DNA of 45,375 nucleotides. Origin: Flavobacterium xanthum. GTDB taxonomy: Bacteria > Bacteroidota > Bacteroidia > Flavobacteriales > Flavobacteriaceae. The position numbers and the translations under genes were made by a program. A model generated the notes under the pieces. It made no database searches. It was not told where the DNA came from and saw only the letters and a program-made list of their open reading frames with translations. The stretch lies in contig NZ_FRBU01000026.1 in NCBI RefSeq assembly GCF_900142695.1, forward strand, positions 1-45,375, given 5' to 3'. The stretch's first letter is position 1; each line of letters begins with the position of its first letter. This document shows, piece by piece, positions 32,894 through 41,072 of this stretch.

Positions 32894-33976
32894 TTACGCA
32901 TTCAACACTTTGTCTTGGTGACTGATACTTTCTTGGTGAATTGCTTTGAACATTCTTAGTACAAACTCTTCCGAAAGTCCTTTGGTCTCCCCATCCAAAA
33001 TCATTTTACCTAATATTTCATTCCAACGGCTGTTTTGTAATACTGCTACGTTGGCTGCTTTTTTAACCAAACCAATTTCATCCGCTACTTTCATACGTTT
33101 GCCTAAAAGTTCTAGCAAAGTGGCATCTAAAACATCAATATTTGCTCTCAATTTTTTCATTTTCTGCGTAAACTCATCTGATACATCATCCGTTTTTCGC
33201 ACTTTTAAATCAATAAAAATTTGTTTCAACGCATCAGGAGTCACCTGCTGTGCAGCATCACTCCAAGCGTTATCAGGATCAATATGTGTTTCGATAATCA
33301 TACCATCATAATTCAAATCTAAAGCTTCTTGCGTCACTTCAAGAATCATTTTGCGGTCTCCAGTAATATGAGATGGATCTATAATTAAAGGTAAATCAGG
33401 GAATTTATTTTGCAATTCAATAGCAATTTGCCATTCTGGAATGTTTCTGTATTTAGTTTTCTCGTAAGTCGAAAACCCTCTGTGAATAACCCCTAATTTC
33501 TCGATTCCGGCATTGTACAAACGCTCTACACCACCTAACCACAACGATAAATCTGGATTTACTGGATTCTTTACCAATACAATTTTCTTAGTACCAGCCA
33601 AAGCATCTGCAATTTCTTGCACTGCAAAAGGATTTACGGTAGTTCTTGCTCCAATCCACAAAACATCGATATCATATTCCAATGCTAATTTTACGTGAGC
33701 CGCATTGGCTACTTCCGTTCCCATCAACAATCCGGTTTCTTCTTTTGCTTTTTTCAACCATTTCAATCCAATTTCTCCAACACCTTCAAATCCTCCTGGA
33801 CGCGTTCTTGGTTTCCAAATTCCTGCTCTAAAAATACTTACATCTGAATCTTTCAATTCATGTGCTATTTTCAACACTTGTTCTTCGGTTTCAGCACTAC
33901 AAGGTCCTGCTATCACTAATGGATGAGTCAAATTAAATTCATTCAACCAATTTCTCATTTCTTTCTTGTTTTCCAT
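32894..33976 (-). CDS. Bifunctional DAHP synthase / chorismate mutase
   Basis: A 360-residue fusion. The N-terminal about 260 residues are a type I-beta (KDOPS-like) DAHP synthase: LVIAGPCSAETEEQVLKIAH, FRAGIWKPRTRPGGFEGVGE, LVKNPVNPDLSLWLGGVERL, LPLIIDPSHITGDR and MIIETHIDPDNAWSDAAQQV. The C-terminal about 90 residues are an AroQ-type chorismate mutase (MKKLRANIDVLDATLLELLG, KRMKVADEIGLVKK). It thus makes the first shikimate intermediate and converts chorismate to prephenate for the two enzymes encoded upstream. The chorismate mutase part probably also gives feedback control. Last gene of the operon. Confidence 0.93.
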   Translation of the reverse strand: MENKKEMRNWLNEFNLTHPLVIAGPCSAETEEQVLKIAHELKDSDVSIFRAGIWKPRTRPGGFEGVGEIGLKWLKKAKEETGLLMGTEVANAAHVKLALEYDIDVLWIGARTTVNPFAVQEIADALAGTKKIVLVKNPVNPDLSLWLGGVERLYNAGIEKLGVIHRGFSTYEKTKYRNIPEWQIAIELQNKFPDLPLIIDPSHITGDRKMILEVTQEALDLNYDGMIIETHIDPDNAWSDAAQQVTPDALKQIFIDLKVRKTDDVSDEFTQKMKKLRANIDVLDATLLELLGKRMKVADEIGLVKKAANVAVLQNSRWNEILGKMILDGETKGLSEEFVLRMFKAIHQESISHQDKVLNA

Positions 33977-34032
33977 CTTTTCTAAATTTTATTTTTTTTT
34001 AGTTTTTAGTTATTTTTGAACAACAGAGTGCG

Positions 34033-34890
34033 TTATTTCTTAACGTTCATTCCGTTTAATATTTCCTTTATTTTATTCACACTTTGCATTTCATTGTAAA
34101 TCGCATCGTAATCTTCATTTTCTAATAATTCCTTAAACTTTGACAAATTCGAAATGTATTCATCCAATGTTTTTACGACCTGTTTCCTATTTTGTTTAAA
34201 AATTGGCGTCCACATCGCTGGCGAACTTTTGGCCAGACGAACCGTACTTTCAAAACCAGAACCCGCCATATCAAAAATATCCTGTTCGTGTTTCTCTTTG
34301 TCAATTACCGTTTTTCCTAACATAAAAGCACTTATGTGAGACAAATGCGATACATAAGCAATGTGTTTATCGTGTGATTTTGGATCCATATAACGAATCC
34401 TCATTCCCATTTCTTTAAACAAATCCAACGCTTTTTCCTGCAATTTGAAAGTCGTTTTCTCTACCTCACAAATGATGTTTGTCTTCCCTTGAAACAATCC
34501 TTTTATCGCTGCCGAAGGTCCTGAGAACTCCGTTCCTGCTATAGGATGCGTAGCGATAAAGTTTCTTCTTTTAGGATGATTCGCAACCGCTTCACAAATA
34601 GGCATTTTAGTGGAACCCACTTCAAAAACTATCGTTTGATCACCAATTACATCCAAAACTTGCGGCAAAACAGTCAATGTCACATCCACAGGAACCGAAA
34701 CAATCACGAAATCCGCATCAGCTAAATCCGCAAATGTGGCACTAGCATCAACAACCCCTAAAGCGATGGCTTCTGCCAAATGAGTTTCGTTGTTATCAAT
34801 CCCATAAATTTTGGCTTCCGGATGCAGCGTTTTAATGTCCAATACCATCGAACCGCCTATCAATCCTATTCCTATTACAAATACTTTCAT
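34033..34890 (-). CDS. tyrA: Prephenate dehydrogenase
   Basis: A 285-residue NAD(P)-dependent enzyme making 4-hydroxyphenylpyruvate, the tyrosine precursor. The Rossmann motif GIGLIGGSMVLDIK is at residues 6-19, ATHPIAGTEFSGPSAA carries the catalytic His block, and YMDPKSHDKHIAYVSHLSHI is typical of TyrA. The C-terminal about 110 residues are helical. It has no ACT or chorismate mutase domain. It follows the aminotransferase gene after a 137-bp gap that contains repeat copy D. Confidence 0.92.
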   Translation of the reverse strand: MKVFVIGIGLIGGSMVLDIKTLHPEAKIYGIDNNETHLAEAIALGVVDASATFADLADADFVIVSVPVDVTLTVLPQVLDVIGDQTIVFEVGSTKMPICEAVANHPKRRNFIATHPIAGTEFSGPSAAIKGLFQGKTNIICEVEKTTFKLQEKALDLFKEMGMRIRYMDPKSHDKHIAYVSHLSHISAFMLGKTVIDKEKHEQDIFDMAGSGFESTVRLAKSSPAMWTPIFKQNRKQVVKTLDEYISNLSKFKELLENEDYDAIYNEMQSVNKIKEILNGMNVKK

Positions 34891-34910
34891 CTCTTATTTT
34901 TTTTGTAGCT

Positions 34911-34984
34911 AATCCTGCTATTCGTTTCAATCTTTTATGCCGAACCACGGCATAAAAGGATTTCCACTGCTATCAGGGCTAGGG
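34911..34984 (-). repeat. Structured dispersed repeat, copy D
   Basis: Read on the minus strand: CCTGATAGCAGTGG, AAATCC, a perfect 11-bp hairpin (34948-34958 with 34932-34942, core TTTTATGCCG), GATTGAAACGAATAGC. The first and last boxes are those of copies A and B; the ATCCTTT hairpin entry is that of copy C. It sits inside the Phe/Tyr operon between the aminotransferase and tyrA genes. Confidence 0.65.
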
Positions 34985-35027
34985 AATCTCGTTATCCAGA
35001 AATTTATTTTTCTTTAAACGACTTTTT

Positions 35028-36176
35028 TTAAGCAAATCTGCTAATAGCTTCCTGTACTTTTTCTTCTTTTACACACAATGCAAATCGTATGTATCCTTCG
35101 CCATTGCTCCCAAAAATAGTTCCCGGCGCGATAAATATAGATTTCTCGTACAATATTGTATCAATAAACCGTTCCGCAGAGGTTATTCCGTCAGGCAATT
35201 TGGCCCAAACAAATAACCCAACACCTTCTTTGTACACTTTACATCCCAATTTCTCAGCCAACAGCTCCGTTAGAACGCGCCTCTTTTTATAAATTTCGTT
35301 CATAGAATCAAACCAAATCGCATCGCTTTTCAACGCTTCGATTGCTCCTTTTTGAATCCCAAAGAACATCCCGCTATCCATGTTGCTTTTTACTTTCAAA
35401 ACAGCATCGATACAAGCTGCATTTCCTAACAGCATTCCCACTCGCCAACCCGCCATGTTGAAAGTCTTGCTCAAAGAATTCAATTCCAAAGCCACGTCTT
35501 TTGCTCCTGCCACTTGCAACAAACTCATCGGATTGTCATTTAAAACAAAACTGTATGGATTATCATTGATTAATAAAATGTTGTATTTTTTGGCGAAAGC
35601 CACTAACTTTCCAAACAATTCTAAACTTCCTCTCGCTCCTGTTGGCATGTGCGGATAACCAATCCACATGATTTTTACTTTCGATAAATCCAGTTGTTCC
35701 AAAGCCTCAAAATCAGGTTCCCAGTTATTGCCTTCTTTTAAATCATAATATACTGGAACTGCTCCCACCAAATTAGTCACCGAAGTATATGTTGGGTAGC
35801 CTGGATTTGGTATCAACACCTGGTCTCCTTCATTCAAAAAAGCCAGTGAAACATGCATAATTCCTTCTTTAGACCCCATCAAGGGCAAAATTTCATTAGC
35901 TGGATTTAACGCAACTCCATAATTATTTTTGTAAAAATCAGCCATACCTTGACGTAATTCTGGCAATCCTTGGTAACTCTGGTATTGATGCGCATTTTCA
36001 TCTTCCATTGCCAGAACCACTGCATCAATTACAGCTTGTGACGGTTGTAAATCAGGACTTCCAATACCCATATTGATAATGGGTTTTCCTTCGGAAGCCA
36101 GTTGTCTTACTTCTCTTAATTTTGAGGAGAAATAGTATTCTTCAATTATATCGAGACGTTTAGCTGTTTTGATCAT
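35028..36176 (-). CDS. Class I/II PLP aminotransferase, probably aromatic
   Basis: A 382-residue fold-type I aminotransferase. NMGIGSPDLQPSQAVIDAVV, YPTYTSVTNLVG and the PLP-lysine motif SLSKTFNMAGWRVGML are present, and the C-terminal GSNGEGYIRFALCVKEEKVQ contains the substrate-carboxylate Arg. Its place between pheA and tyrA strongly suggests that it makes Phe and Tyr from phenylpyruvate and 4-hydroxyphenylpyruvate. The primary sequence alone would also allow LL-diaminopimelate-like or alanine-type activity. Confidence 0.85.
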   Translation of the reverse strand: MIKTAKRLDIIEEYYFSSKLREVRQLASEGKPIINMGIGSPDLQPSQAVIDAVVLAMEDENAHQYQSYQGLPELRQGMADFYKNNYGVALNPANEILPLMGSKEGIMHVSLAFLNEGDQVLIPNPGYPTYTSVTNLVGAVPVYYDLKEGNNWEPDFEALEQLDLSKVKIMWIGYPHMPTGARGSLELFGKLVAFAKKYNILLINDNPYSFVLNDNPMSLLQVAGAKDVALELNSLSKTFNMAGWRVGMLLGNAACIDAVLKVKSNMDSGMFFGIQKGAIEALKSDAIWFDSMNEIYKKRRVLTELLAEKLGCKVYKEGVGLFVWAKLPDGITSAERFIDTILYEKSIFIAPGTIFGSNGEGYIRFALCVKEEKVQEAISRFA

Positions 36177-36234
36177 GATCTTACATTTATATTATTACTC
36201 TAATCTTACTCCTTTTTGGGACTGAGCTAGGTGG

Positions 36235-37062
36235 CTATTGTTTTGTATTTTTATATTCCCCTAATACTTTGAAATATTCCGCCATAATGACCAATAATGA
36301 TTTTGCTTTAGCATAATCTTCATATTTTTCAAAAGTAACATCCACAAAAAAGGAATATTTCCAAGGCGTCTCTATTTTTGGCAACGATTGTATTTTGGTT
36401 AAATTCAGTTTACAATCACTCATCACATTCAAAACTGCCGCTAAACTGCCACGTTTGTGATCCAATTCGAATTTGATGGACGCTCTGTTAATTTCATTTT
36501 CTGGAACAAATGAATTCTCTTTTTTGACGATTACAAAACGGGTCATATTATTTTTAATCGTTTGAATTTCCGGCGCTAAAATTTCTAAATCATACATTTC
36601 AGAAGCGGTTTTACTGGCAATTGCAGCAATTCCTTTCAACTGATTCTCCTGAATTCTACGCGCGGTTTCAGCAGTATCTTTGTCTTCAACTAGTTTTATA
36701 TTTGGATATTTTTTAAGGAATTCCATACATTGTAAAATAGCCATAGGATGCGAATGAACCTCCAGAATATCTTCCATTTTCTGCCCTTTTAACGCCATTA
36801 AATTTTGATGAATTCTCAAATAATGTTCTCCTATAATGTGCAAATTATTTTTGTCAATCAAAGCGTAATTTGGAATAATTGGCCCCGCAATAGAATTCTC
36901 AATCGCCATAACTGCCTGATCTGATTTCCCTGAAAGAAGGTTATCCACTAACTCTTCAAAGGATAAACATTCGTCCAGAGCAATATTTTGATCGAAATAT
37001 TCCTGTGCCACCTGATGATGAAAAGAACCCGTTATGCCCTGTATTCCAATTATTTTATTCAT
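36235..37062 (-). CDS. pheA: Prephenate dehydratase
   Basis: A 275-residue monofunctional enzyme making phenylpyruvate. The catalytic domain shows IGIQGITGSFHHQVAQEYF, ENSIAGPIIPNYALI and NMTRFVIVKKE with the Thr-Arg-Phe motif, followed by a C-terminal ACT domain (KFELDHKRGSLAAVLNVMSD) for Phe feedback. The ATG at 37062 (MNKIIGIQG) is preferred over a GTG three codons upstream. It is the first gene of the Phe/Tyr operon and is preceded by a leader peptide and terminator. The stop codon overlaps a short sequence identical to one end of the MITE-like element. Confidence 0.93.
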   Translation of the reverse strand: MNKIIGIQGITGSFHHQVAQEYFDQNIALDECLSFEELVDNLLSGKSDQAVMAIENSIAGPIIPNYALIDKNNLHIIGEHYLRIHQNLMALKGQKMEDILEVHSHPMAILQCMEFLKKYPNIKLVEDKDTAETARRIQENQLKGIAAIASKTASEMYDLEILAPEIQTIKNNMTRFVIVKKENSFVPENEINRASIKFELDHKRGSLAAVLNVMSDCKLNLTKIQSLPKIETPWKYSFFVDVTFEKYEDYAKAKSLLVIMAEYFKVLGEYKNTKQ

Positions 37063-37080
37063 TTTACACACTTTTAAGCA

Positions 37081-37108
37081 AAAAAAAATCCCGATTTACA
37101 TCGGGATT
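37081..37108 (-). terminator. Attenuator terminator before pheA
   Basis: AATCCCGA (5' arm, 37108-37101) and TCGGGATT (3' arm, 37094-37087) form an 8-bp stem with a 6-nt loop, followed on the minus strand by a run of T at 37088-37081. It lies 18 bp before the pheA ATG and after the leader peptide, so it stands upstream of the gene it would switch off. The segment GGGATTGT inside the leader ORF (37163-37156) is exactly complementary to ACAATCCC (37110-37103), which would form an antiterminator. Confidence 0.8.
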
Positions 37109-37140
37109 GTATATTTATAGTATCAATTTAATTTTTCTAA

Positions 37141-37221
37141 TTAAATAACCATACAACAATCCCTTTCTACCTTCCAGAAGAAATAATAAGAGTTGCTAAA
37201 ATAAAATCGGTTACTCAACAT
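37141..37221 (-). CDS. Phe/Tyr-rich leader peptide of the pheA operon
   Basis: A 26-codon ORF starting MLSNR and running through FYF, SNS and YYFFW to WKVERDCCMVI and TAA. Eight of 26 residues are aromatic (4 Phe, 3 Tyr, 1 Trp), five of them consecutive. It lies between a promoter (37252-37283) and the terminator at 37081-37108, in the classical order of a pheL-type attenuator. Ribosome stalling at YYFFW when Phe- or Tyr-tRNA is low would leave the downstream antiterminator segment free. This reading is inference from sequence; nothing is known experimentally here. Confidence 0.78.
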   Translation of the reverse strand: MLSNRFYFSNSYYFFWKVERDCCMVI

Positions 37222-37251
37222 GTTGTTGTTTTTTTTTTATTAATTACTCTG

Positions 37252-37283
37252 CGAATGTATACATAATTTCCAGCTAACCCAAA
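37252..37283 (-). promoter_or_regulatory. Promoter of the Phe/Tyr operon
   Basis: TTTG at 37283-37280, a 20-nt spacer and TACATTCG at 37259-37252 on the minus strand, one base from TAnnTTTG. Transcription would start about 25 nt before the leader peptide ATG. Confidence 0.55.
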
Positions 37284-37556
37284 AAAAAGGAGGCTTTTAT
37301 TGCACTAAAAAAGGATTCACTAAAAAACTGGTTATTAATTATGTAATAATTAAAAAAAGGCTTTAAAAATCTCATTTAGTTAGTGAGTATTTGAAATTTA
37401 TATCCCTTAAATCTTTTCTAACCTCCATTTTATGCCAATTATAGACAAGACAAACTCGTACCACTGCCTATCAGAGTTATTATAATGCCAAGAAAATATG
37501 AAAATGATTTTATTTACAGAGGATTAAATCAGTACTACTTTAAAATTAATATCAAA
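37284..37556. other. AT-rich gap, no gene seen
   Basis: Between the promoter of the Phe/Tyr operon and the stop of the symporter gene there is AT-rich DNA without any convincing ORF, RNA gene or strong hairpin. Confidence 0.5.
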
Positions 37557-38804
37557 TCAAGCCACTAATTTTTCGGTAAGCCATTTTTTTCCTTCCGAAA
37601 TTCGGGTCACCAACATCGCTGATACTAGATCGCCATTGGCATTTAGCAAAGTTGCCATTGGATCTACTAAAGTTCCTATAATCATAGCTGCGGGCAAAGC
37701 CTGTTCCATAGGAAATCCATAAACAGTTATGGCGAGAATTTCTCCTATGTAACCTCCATTTGGAATTCCGCCCTCGACAACCGAAACAATTACCGTAATT
37801 CCTAACGCAATCAGCAACGTATTCGGATCGGTTAAATCTTTTCCAAACATGGCAAAAATCACGGCAATTTTAATAATCGAAGACATGCTCGAACCATCCT
37901 TATGCAAAGGCGCACCCAGTGGAATAACTACATTTCTGATGTGAGCCGGAATATTTATTTTTTCGGCACCTTCCAGATTAGCAGGAATTGTAGCAATGCT
38001 ACTGCACGTTCCCAATGCCGTTAATGAAGGCGTAATATTATTTTTCCAAAATACTTTAAATCCTACTTTTCCCCCAGCAATGAAAGCATACAAACTAAAA
38101 AATACGACAAAGTAAAAAGCACAAACTGCATAATACAATCCCAAAGGTTTTGCGTAGGCGCCAAATAATTGAGGTCCAAAAATCCCAACCTGATATGCAA
38201 AATAAGCTCCTAATCCTATCGGAGCCGTTTTCATAATGATGTGCAGCAACTGTTTCATCACTTCATTACCTGAATTCAAAAACCTACTGAAATCTTTCCC
38301 TTTTTCACCCGATTGCAAACTGGCAAATCCTATCAAAAATGAAAATATAATGAGCGCTAACATATTTTTCCGAGACAAAAGTTCAAAGAAATCACTTGCA
38401 GTTAGCAGTTGGGTTATTTGAGATCCCGCGCTACTTTCCTGAATGGTTTCTAATGGAATTTTAGAAATAATAATATCCTGCTGAATAGGAAATAACAAGA
38501 CAGCAACGAGCATCAAAATAGCCGAAATCAATACGGTGCTTAAAAACACTCCTATAACAATTACAAATAATTTTCCCAGTTTCTCTGTTTTTTCTAAATT
38601 GGCAATCGAAGATGCAATCGTAAAAAAAATCAACGGAATAATGGCTGTAAACAACAAATTCAGAAATATATCGCCCAAAGGTTTAATCACTTCTACTCCT
38701 TTTCCAAAAACTAAACCCAATATACTTCCTGCCAAAATTCCGCCAAGAAGCAATAATATACTTTTGTAATTCTTCAAGAAATTGCCAATTTGTATTGTTG
38801 CCAT
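37557..38804 (-). CDS. Dicarboxylate/amino acid:cation symporter (DAACS family)
   Basis: A 415-residue membrane transporter of the GltP/DctA type. It has about eight hydrophobic segments; family landmarks are GDIFLNLLFTAIIPLIFFTI near residue 45, the serine-rich SLTALGTCSSIATIPANLE hairpin, IPLGAPLHKDGSSMSSIIKI and the IPNGGYIGEILAITVYGFP segment. It couples uptake of glutamate, aspartate or C4-dicarboxylates to sodium or protons. It is oriented with the aromatic operon but separated from it by 335 bp and has no obvious link with it. Confidence 0.88.
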   Translation of the reverse strand: MATIQIGNFLKNYKSILLLLGGILAGSILGLVFGKGVEVIKPLGDIFLNLLFTAIIPLIFFTIASSIANLEKTEKLGKLFVIVIGVFLSTVLISAILMLVAVLLFPIQQDIIISKIPLETIQESSAGSQITQLLTASDFFELLSRKNMLALIIFSFLIGFASLQSGEKGKDFSRFLNSGNEVMKQLLHIIMKTAPIGLGAYFAYQVGIFGPQLFGAYAKPLGLYYAVCAFYFVVFFSLYAFIAGGKVGFKVFWKNNITPSLTALGTCSSIATIPANLEGAEKINIPAHIRNVVIPLGAPLHKDGSSMSSIIKIAVIFAMFGKDLTDPNTLLIALGITVIVSVVEGGIPNGGYIGEILAITVYGFPMEQALPAAMIIGTLVDPMATLLNANGDLVSAMLVTRISEGKKWLTEKLVA

Positions 38805-38970
38805 AATATTCTATTTTATTGTAAATATATAAATCTATACCACTAGTTATAACCTATTTTTTGACTTTAAAAATCGGAATTTATAGCCATTTGAAAATTT
38901 GAATTAAAAAAATCTTAAAAATCCTTTGAATCAGTGGCAAAAGAAACAACAAATCAATACTTTTTCTGTT

Positions 38971-38978
38971 TACTTTTG
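38971..38978 (+). promoter_or_regulatory. -7 box of gldA
   Basis: TACTTTTG fits TAnnTTTG and lies 16 bp before the gldA ATG, giving a very short leader. No TTG occurs at 19 bp upstream. Confidence 0.45.
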
Positions 38979-38994
38979 TACCAAATAAAATTCC

Positions 38995-39891
38995 ATGTCA
39001 ATAGAAGTTAGTAATATATCCAAAAGTTACGGTGCCCAAAAAGCACTGGATAACATTTCATTTTCTGTCAAAAAAGGAGAAATTGTTGGTTTTTTAGGTC
39101 CAAATGGTGCTGGAAAATCGACTTTGATGAAAATATTGACCACGTATATCAATGCCGATGAAGGGATAGCAATCGTAAATGGAAACGATGTGAACACCCA
39201 ACAAAAAGCAGTGCAACTTTCTATTGGTTATCTTCCAGAACACAATCCGTTATATTTGGATTTGTATGTGAGAGAATATTTGGCTTTCAACGCAGACGTA
39301 TACAAAGTAGCCAAATCGCGCATTGAAGAAGTAATTCAATTGACAGGTTTAACAACCGAAAGCCATAAAAAAATAGGACAATTATCCAAAGGATATCGCC
39401 AACGTGTAGGTCTTGCAAACGCTTTATTGCACAATCCTGATGTTTTGATTCTCGATGAACCAACAACTGGTTTAGATCCGAATCAATTAATGGAAATTCG
39501 AAATGTGATTAAAAACGCAGGAAAAGACAAAACCGTTTTCCTTTCTACACACATTATGCAGGAAGTAGAGGCAATTTGCGACCGTGTTATCATCATTAAT
39601 AACGGGAAAATTGTAGCTGATAAAAAACTGGACAACTTAATTTCTGCCGACAAAGAACAGGTTATCGAAGTGGAATTTGATTACAAGATCGAAGAACAAG
39701 CTATTGCAAAAATCCCCCATTTAAAATCTTTCAAAAATATACATGATTGCTCTTGGGAACTGACTTTTCTATCCGATAAAGACATGCGCCCAGCTGTTTT
39801 CGATTTTGCTCACGATAACGGATTGAAAACATTACAACTGAATCAGAAAAATAAAAATTTGGAGGCTGTTTTTAGAGAAATTACGAAATAA
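38995..39891 (+). CDS. gldA: Gliding-motility ABC transporter ATP-binding subunit GldA
   Basis: A 298-residue ABC ATPase. Walker A GPNGAGKST at about residues 36-44, signature QLSKGYRQRVGLANALLHNP, Walker B VLILDEPTTGLDPNQ and the H-loop STHIMQEVEAICD are complete. The C-terminal about 80 residues are the small accessory domain of GldA. Length and sequence fit GldA of Flavobacterium, which works with the GldF and GldG membrane proteins in gliding and type IX secretion-linked motility. GldF/G are not in the window. An ATPase of a different ABC-2 exporter cannot be fully excluded. Confidence 0.82.
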   Translation: MSIEVSNISKSYGAQKALDNISFSVKKGEIVGFLGPNGAGKSTLMKILTTYINADEGIAIVNGNDVNTQQKAVQLSIGYLPEHNPLYLDLYVREYLAFNADVYKVAKSRIEEVIQLTGLTTESHKKIGQLSKGYRQRVGLANALLHNPDVLILDEPTTGLDPNQLMEIRNVIKNAGKDKTVFLSTHIMQEVEAICDRVIIINNGKIVADKKLDNLISADKEQVIEVEFDYKIEEQAIAKIPHLKSFKNIHDCSWELTFLSDKDMRPAVFDFAHDNGLKTLQLNQKNKNLEAVFREITK

Positions 39892-39944
39892 GTGTCAGGT
39901 ATTCAGTTACGACTATTCAGTATTCAGATAAAAAAGTTCCGTTT

Positions 39945-39971
39945 TGTCATTCCTCCTTCGTCAGAATGACA
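39945..39971. repeat. Short GTCATTC-type inverted repeat
   Basis: TGTCATTC at 39945-39952 is complementary to GAATGACA at 39964-39971. It is a small relative of the longer repeat at 44409-44479. It lies in the gldA-metF gap, before the terminator. Confidence 0.5.
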
Positions 39972-39982
39972 AAAACATTCAA

Positions 39983-40015
39983 AAAGCTTCCAGCCTTTTG
40001 AAGGCTGGAAGCTTT
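39983..40015. terminator. Bidirectional terminator
   Basis: A perfect 15-bp stem AAAGCTTCCAGCCTT (39983-39997 with 40001-40015) and a 3-nt loop, between the converging gldA and metF genes. Confidence 0.85.
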
Positions 40016-40035
40016 GGATACAATATTCTAAATTT

Positions 40036-40992
40036 CTAAAAAACCTTACTCGCTATTTGTCTAATATTTTCTGATTTTCCCATTGAATAATAGTGTAAAA
40101 CTGGAACGCCCGCTGCTTTCAACTCTAATGATTGTTGAATCGCCCATTCGATTCCAACTTGTCTGATATCTGCATTGTTTTTACATTGATCCACTGCATG
40201 AATTAAATCTTCCGGCAAATCGATTCGGAAAATTTGTGGCAATACTTGTAAGTGTCTTTGTACAGCGATTGGTTTAATTCCTGGAATAATAGGAACGGTA
40301 ATTCCCATTTCCCTTGCTTTGGCAACAAATTCAAAATATTTTGCATTGTCAAAAAACATTTGGGTTACCACATAATCCGCACCGGCTTCTACCTTCTCTT
40401 TCAAACGTTTCAAATCGGAAATTAGCGATGGAGATTCCAAGTGTTTTTCTGGATATCCAGCAACTCCAATACAAAAATTGGCTTTATTATCAACATCCAT
40501 GACTTCATGCAAGTACTTTCCGCAATTTAGTTGATTAATTTGCTTGACCAAATCAACAGCAAAATCATTCCCTCCTAATTTAGGAACAAAAGATTGTTCG
40601 TCTTTCATCGCATCACCTCGCAAAGCCATCACATTATCAATTCCCAAATAGTGACAATCGACCAATAAATACTCGGTTTCTTCTTTGGTAAAACCACCGC
40701 AAAGCACATGAGGAACTGTGTCGACATTATATTTATGCTTGATTGAAGCACAAATTCCAAGTGTTCCCGGACGCATTCTGGTTAGTTTTTTTTCCAATAA
40801 TCCATTACCCTTATCGACATAAATAAATTCCTCGCGAGAGGTGGTTACATCTATAAATGGCGGTTTGAACTCCATCAACGGATCAATATTATCGTATAAT
40901 TCCTGAATGCTTTTTCCTTTTTGAGGCGGAATAATTTCGAAGGAAAATAATGTTTCTCCTTTTGCTGCTTCTATATGTTGTGTTACTTTCAT
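40036..40992 (-). CDS. metF: Methylenetetrahydrofolate reductase
   Basis: A 318-residue FAD enzyme that makes 5-methyl-THF, the methyl donor for MetH. LFSFEIIPPQKGKSIQELYD with the catalytic Glu at the start, TMRPGTLGICASIKHKY-like strand (RMRPGTLGI), LRGDAMKDEQ and ADYVVTQMFFDNAKYFEFVA are family signatures. It lies 80 bp after metH on the same strand, with a simple inverted repeat in the gap, so the two enzymes of the methionine step are probably co-transcribed. Confidence 0.93.
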   Translation of the reverse strand: MKVTQHIEAAKGETLFSFEIIPPQKGKSIQELYDNIDPLMEFKPPFIDVTTSREEFIYVDKGNGLLEKKLTRMRPGTLGICASIKHKYNVDTVPHVLCGGFTKEETEYLLVDCHYLGIDNVMALRGDAMKDEQSFVPKLGGNDFAVDLVKQINQLNCGKYLHEVMDVDNKANFCIGVAGYPEKHLESPSLISDLKRLKEKVEAGADYVVTQMFFDNAKYFEFVAKAREMGITVPIIPGIKPIAVQRHLQVLPQIFRIDLPEDLIHAVDQCKNNADIRQVGIEWAIQQSLELKAAGVPVLHYYSMGKSENIRQIASKVF

Positions 40993-41002
40993 TCTTTTTT
41001 TG

Positions 41003-41066
41003 TTTAAAGTTTAAGGTTTAAGGTTTAAGGTTTCTTTCGAACAACTTTAAACTTTAAACCTTAAAC
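41003..41066. repeat. Simple heptamer inverted repeat between metH and metF
   Basis: Units of GTTTAAG/TTTAAGG repeat three to four times at 41001-41031, and complementary TTTAAAC/CCTTAAAC units follow at 41045-41066, with about 13 bp between. It would form an AT-rich hairpin in the metH-metF transcript. Confidence 0.55.
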
Positions 41067-41072
41067 ATTTTT

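Noticed and set aside
41001..41066. CRISPR array
   Set aside because: The repeat units are seven bases without unique spacers; it is a simple-sequence inverted repeat. No cas genes are in the window.
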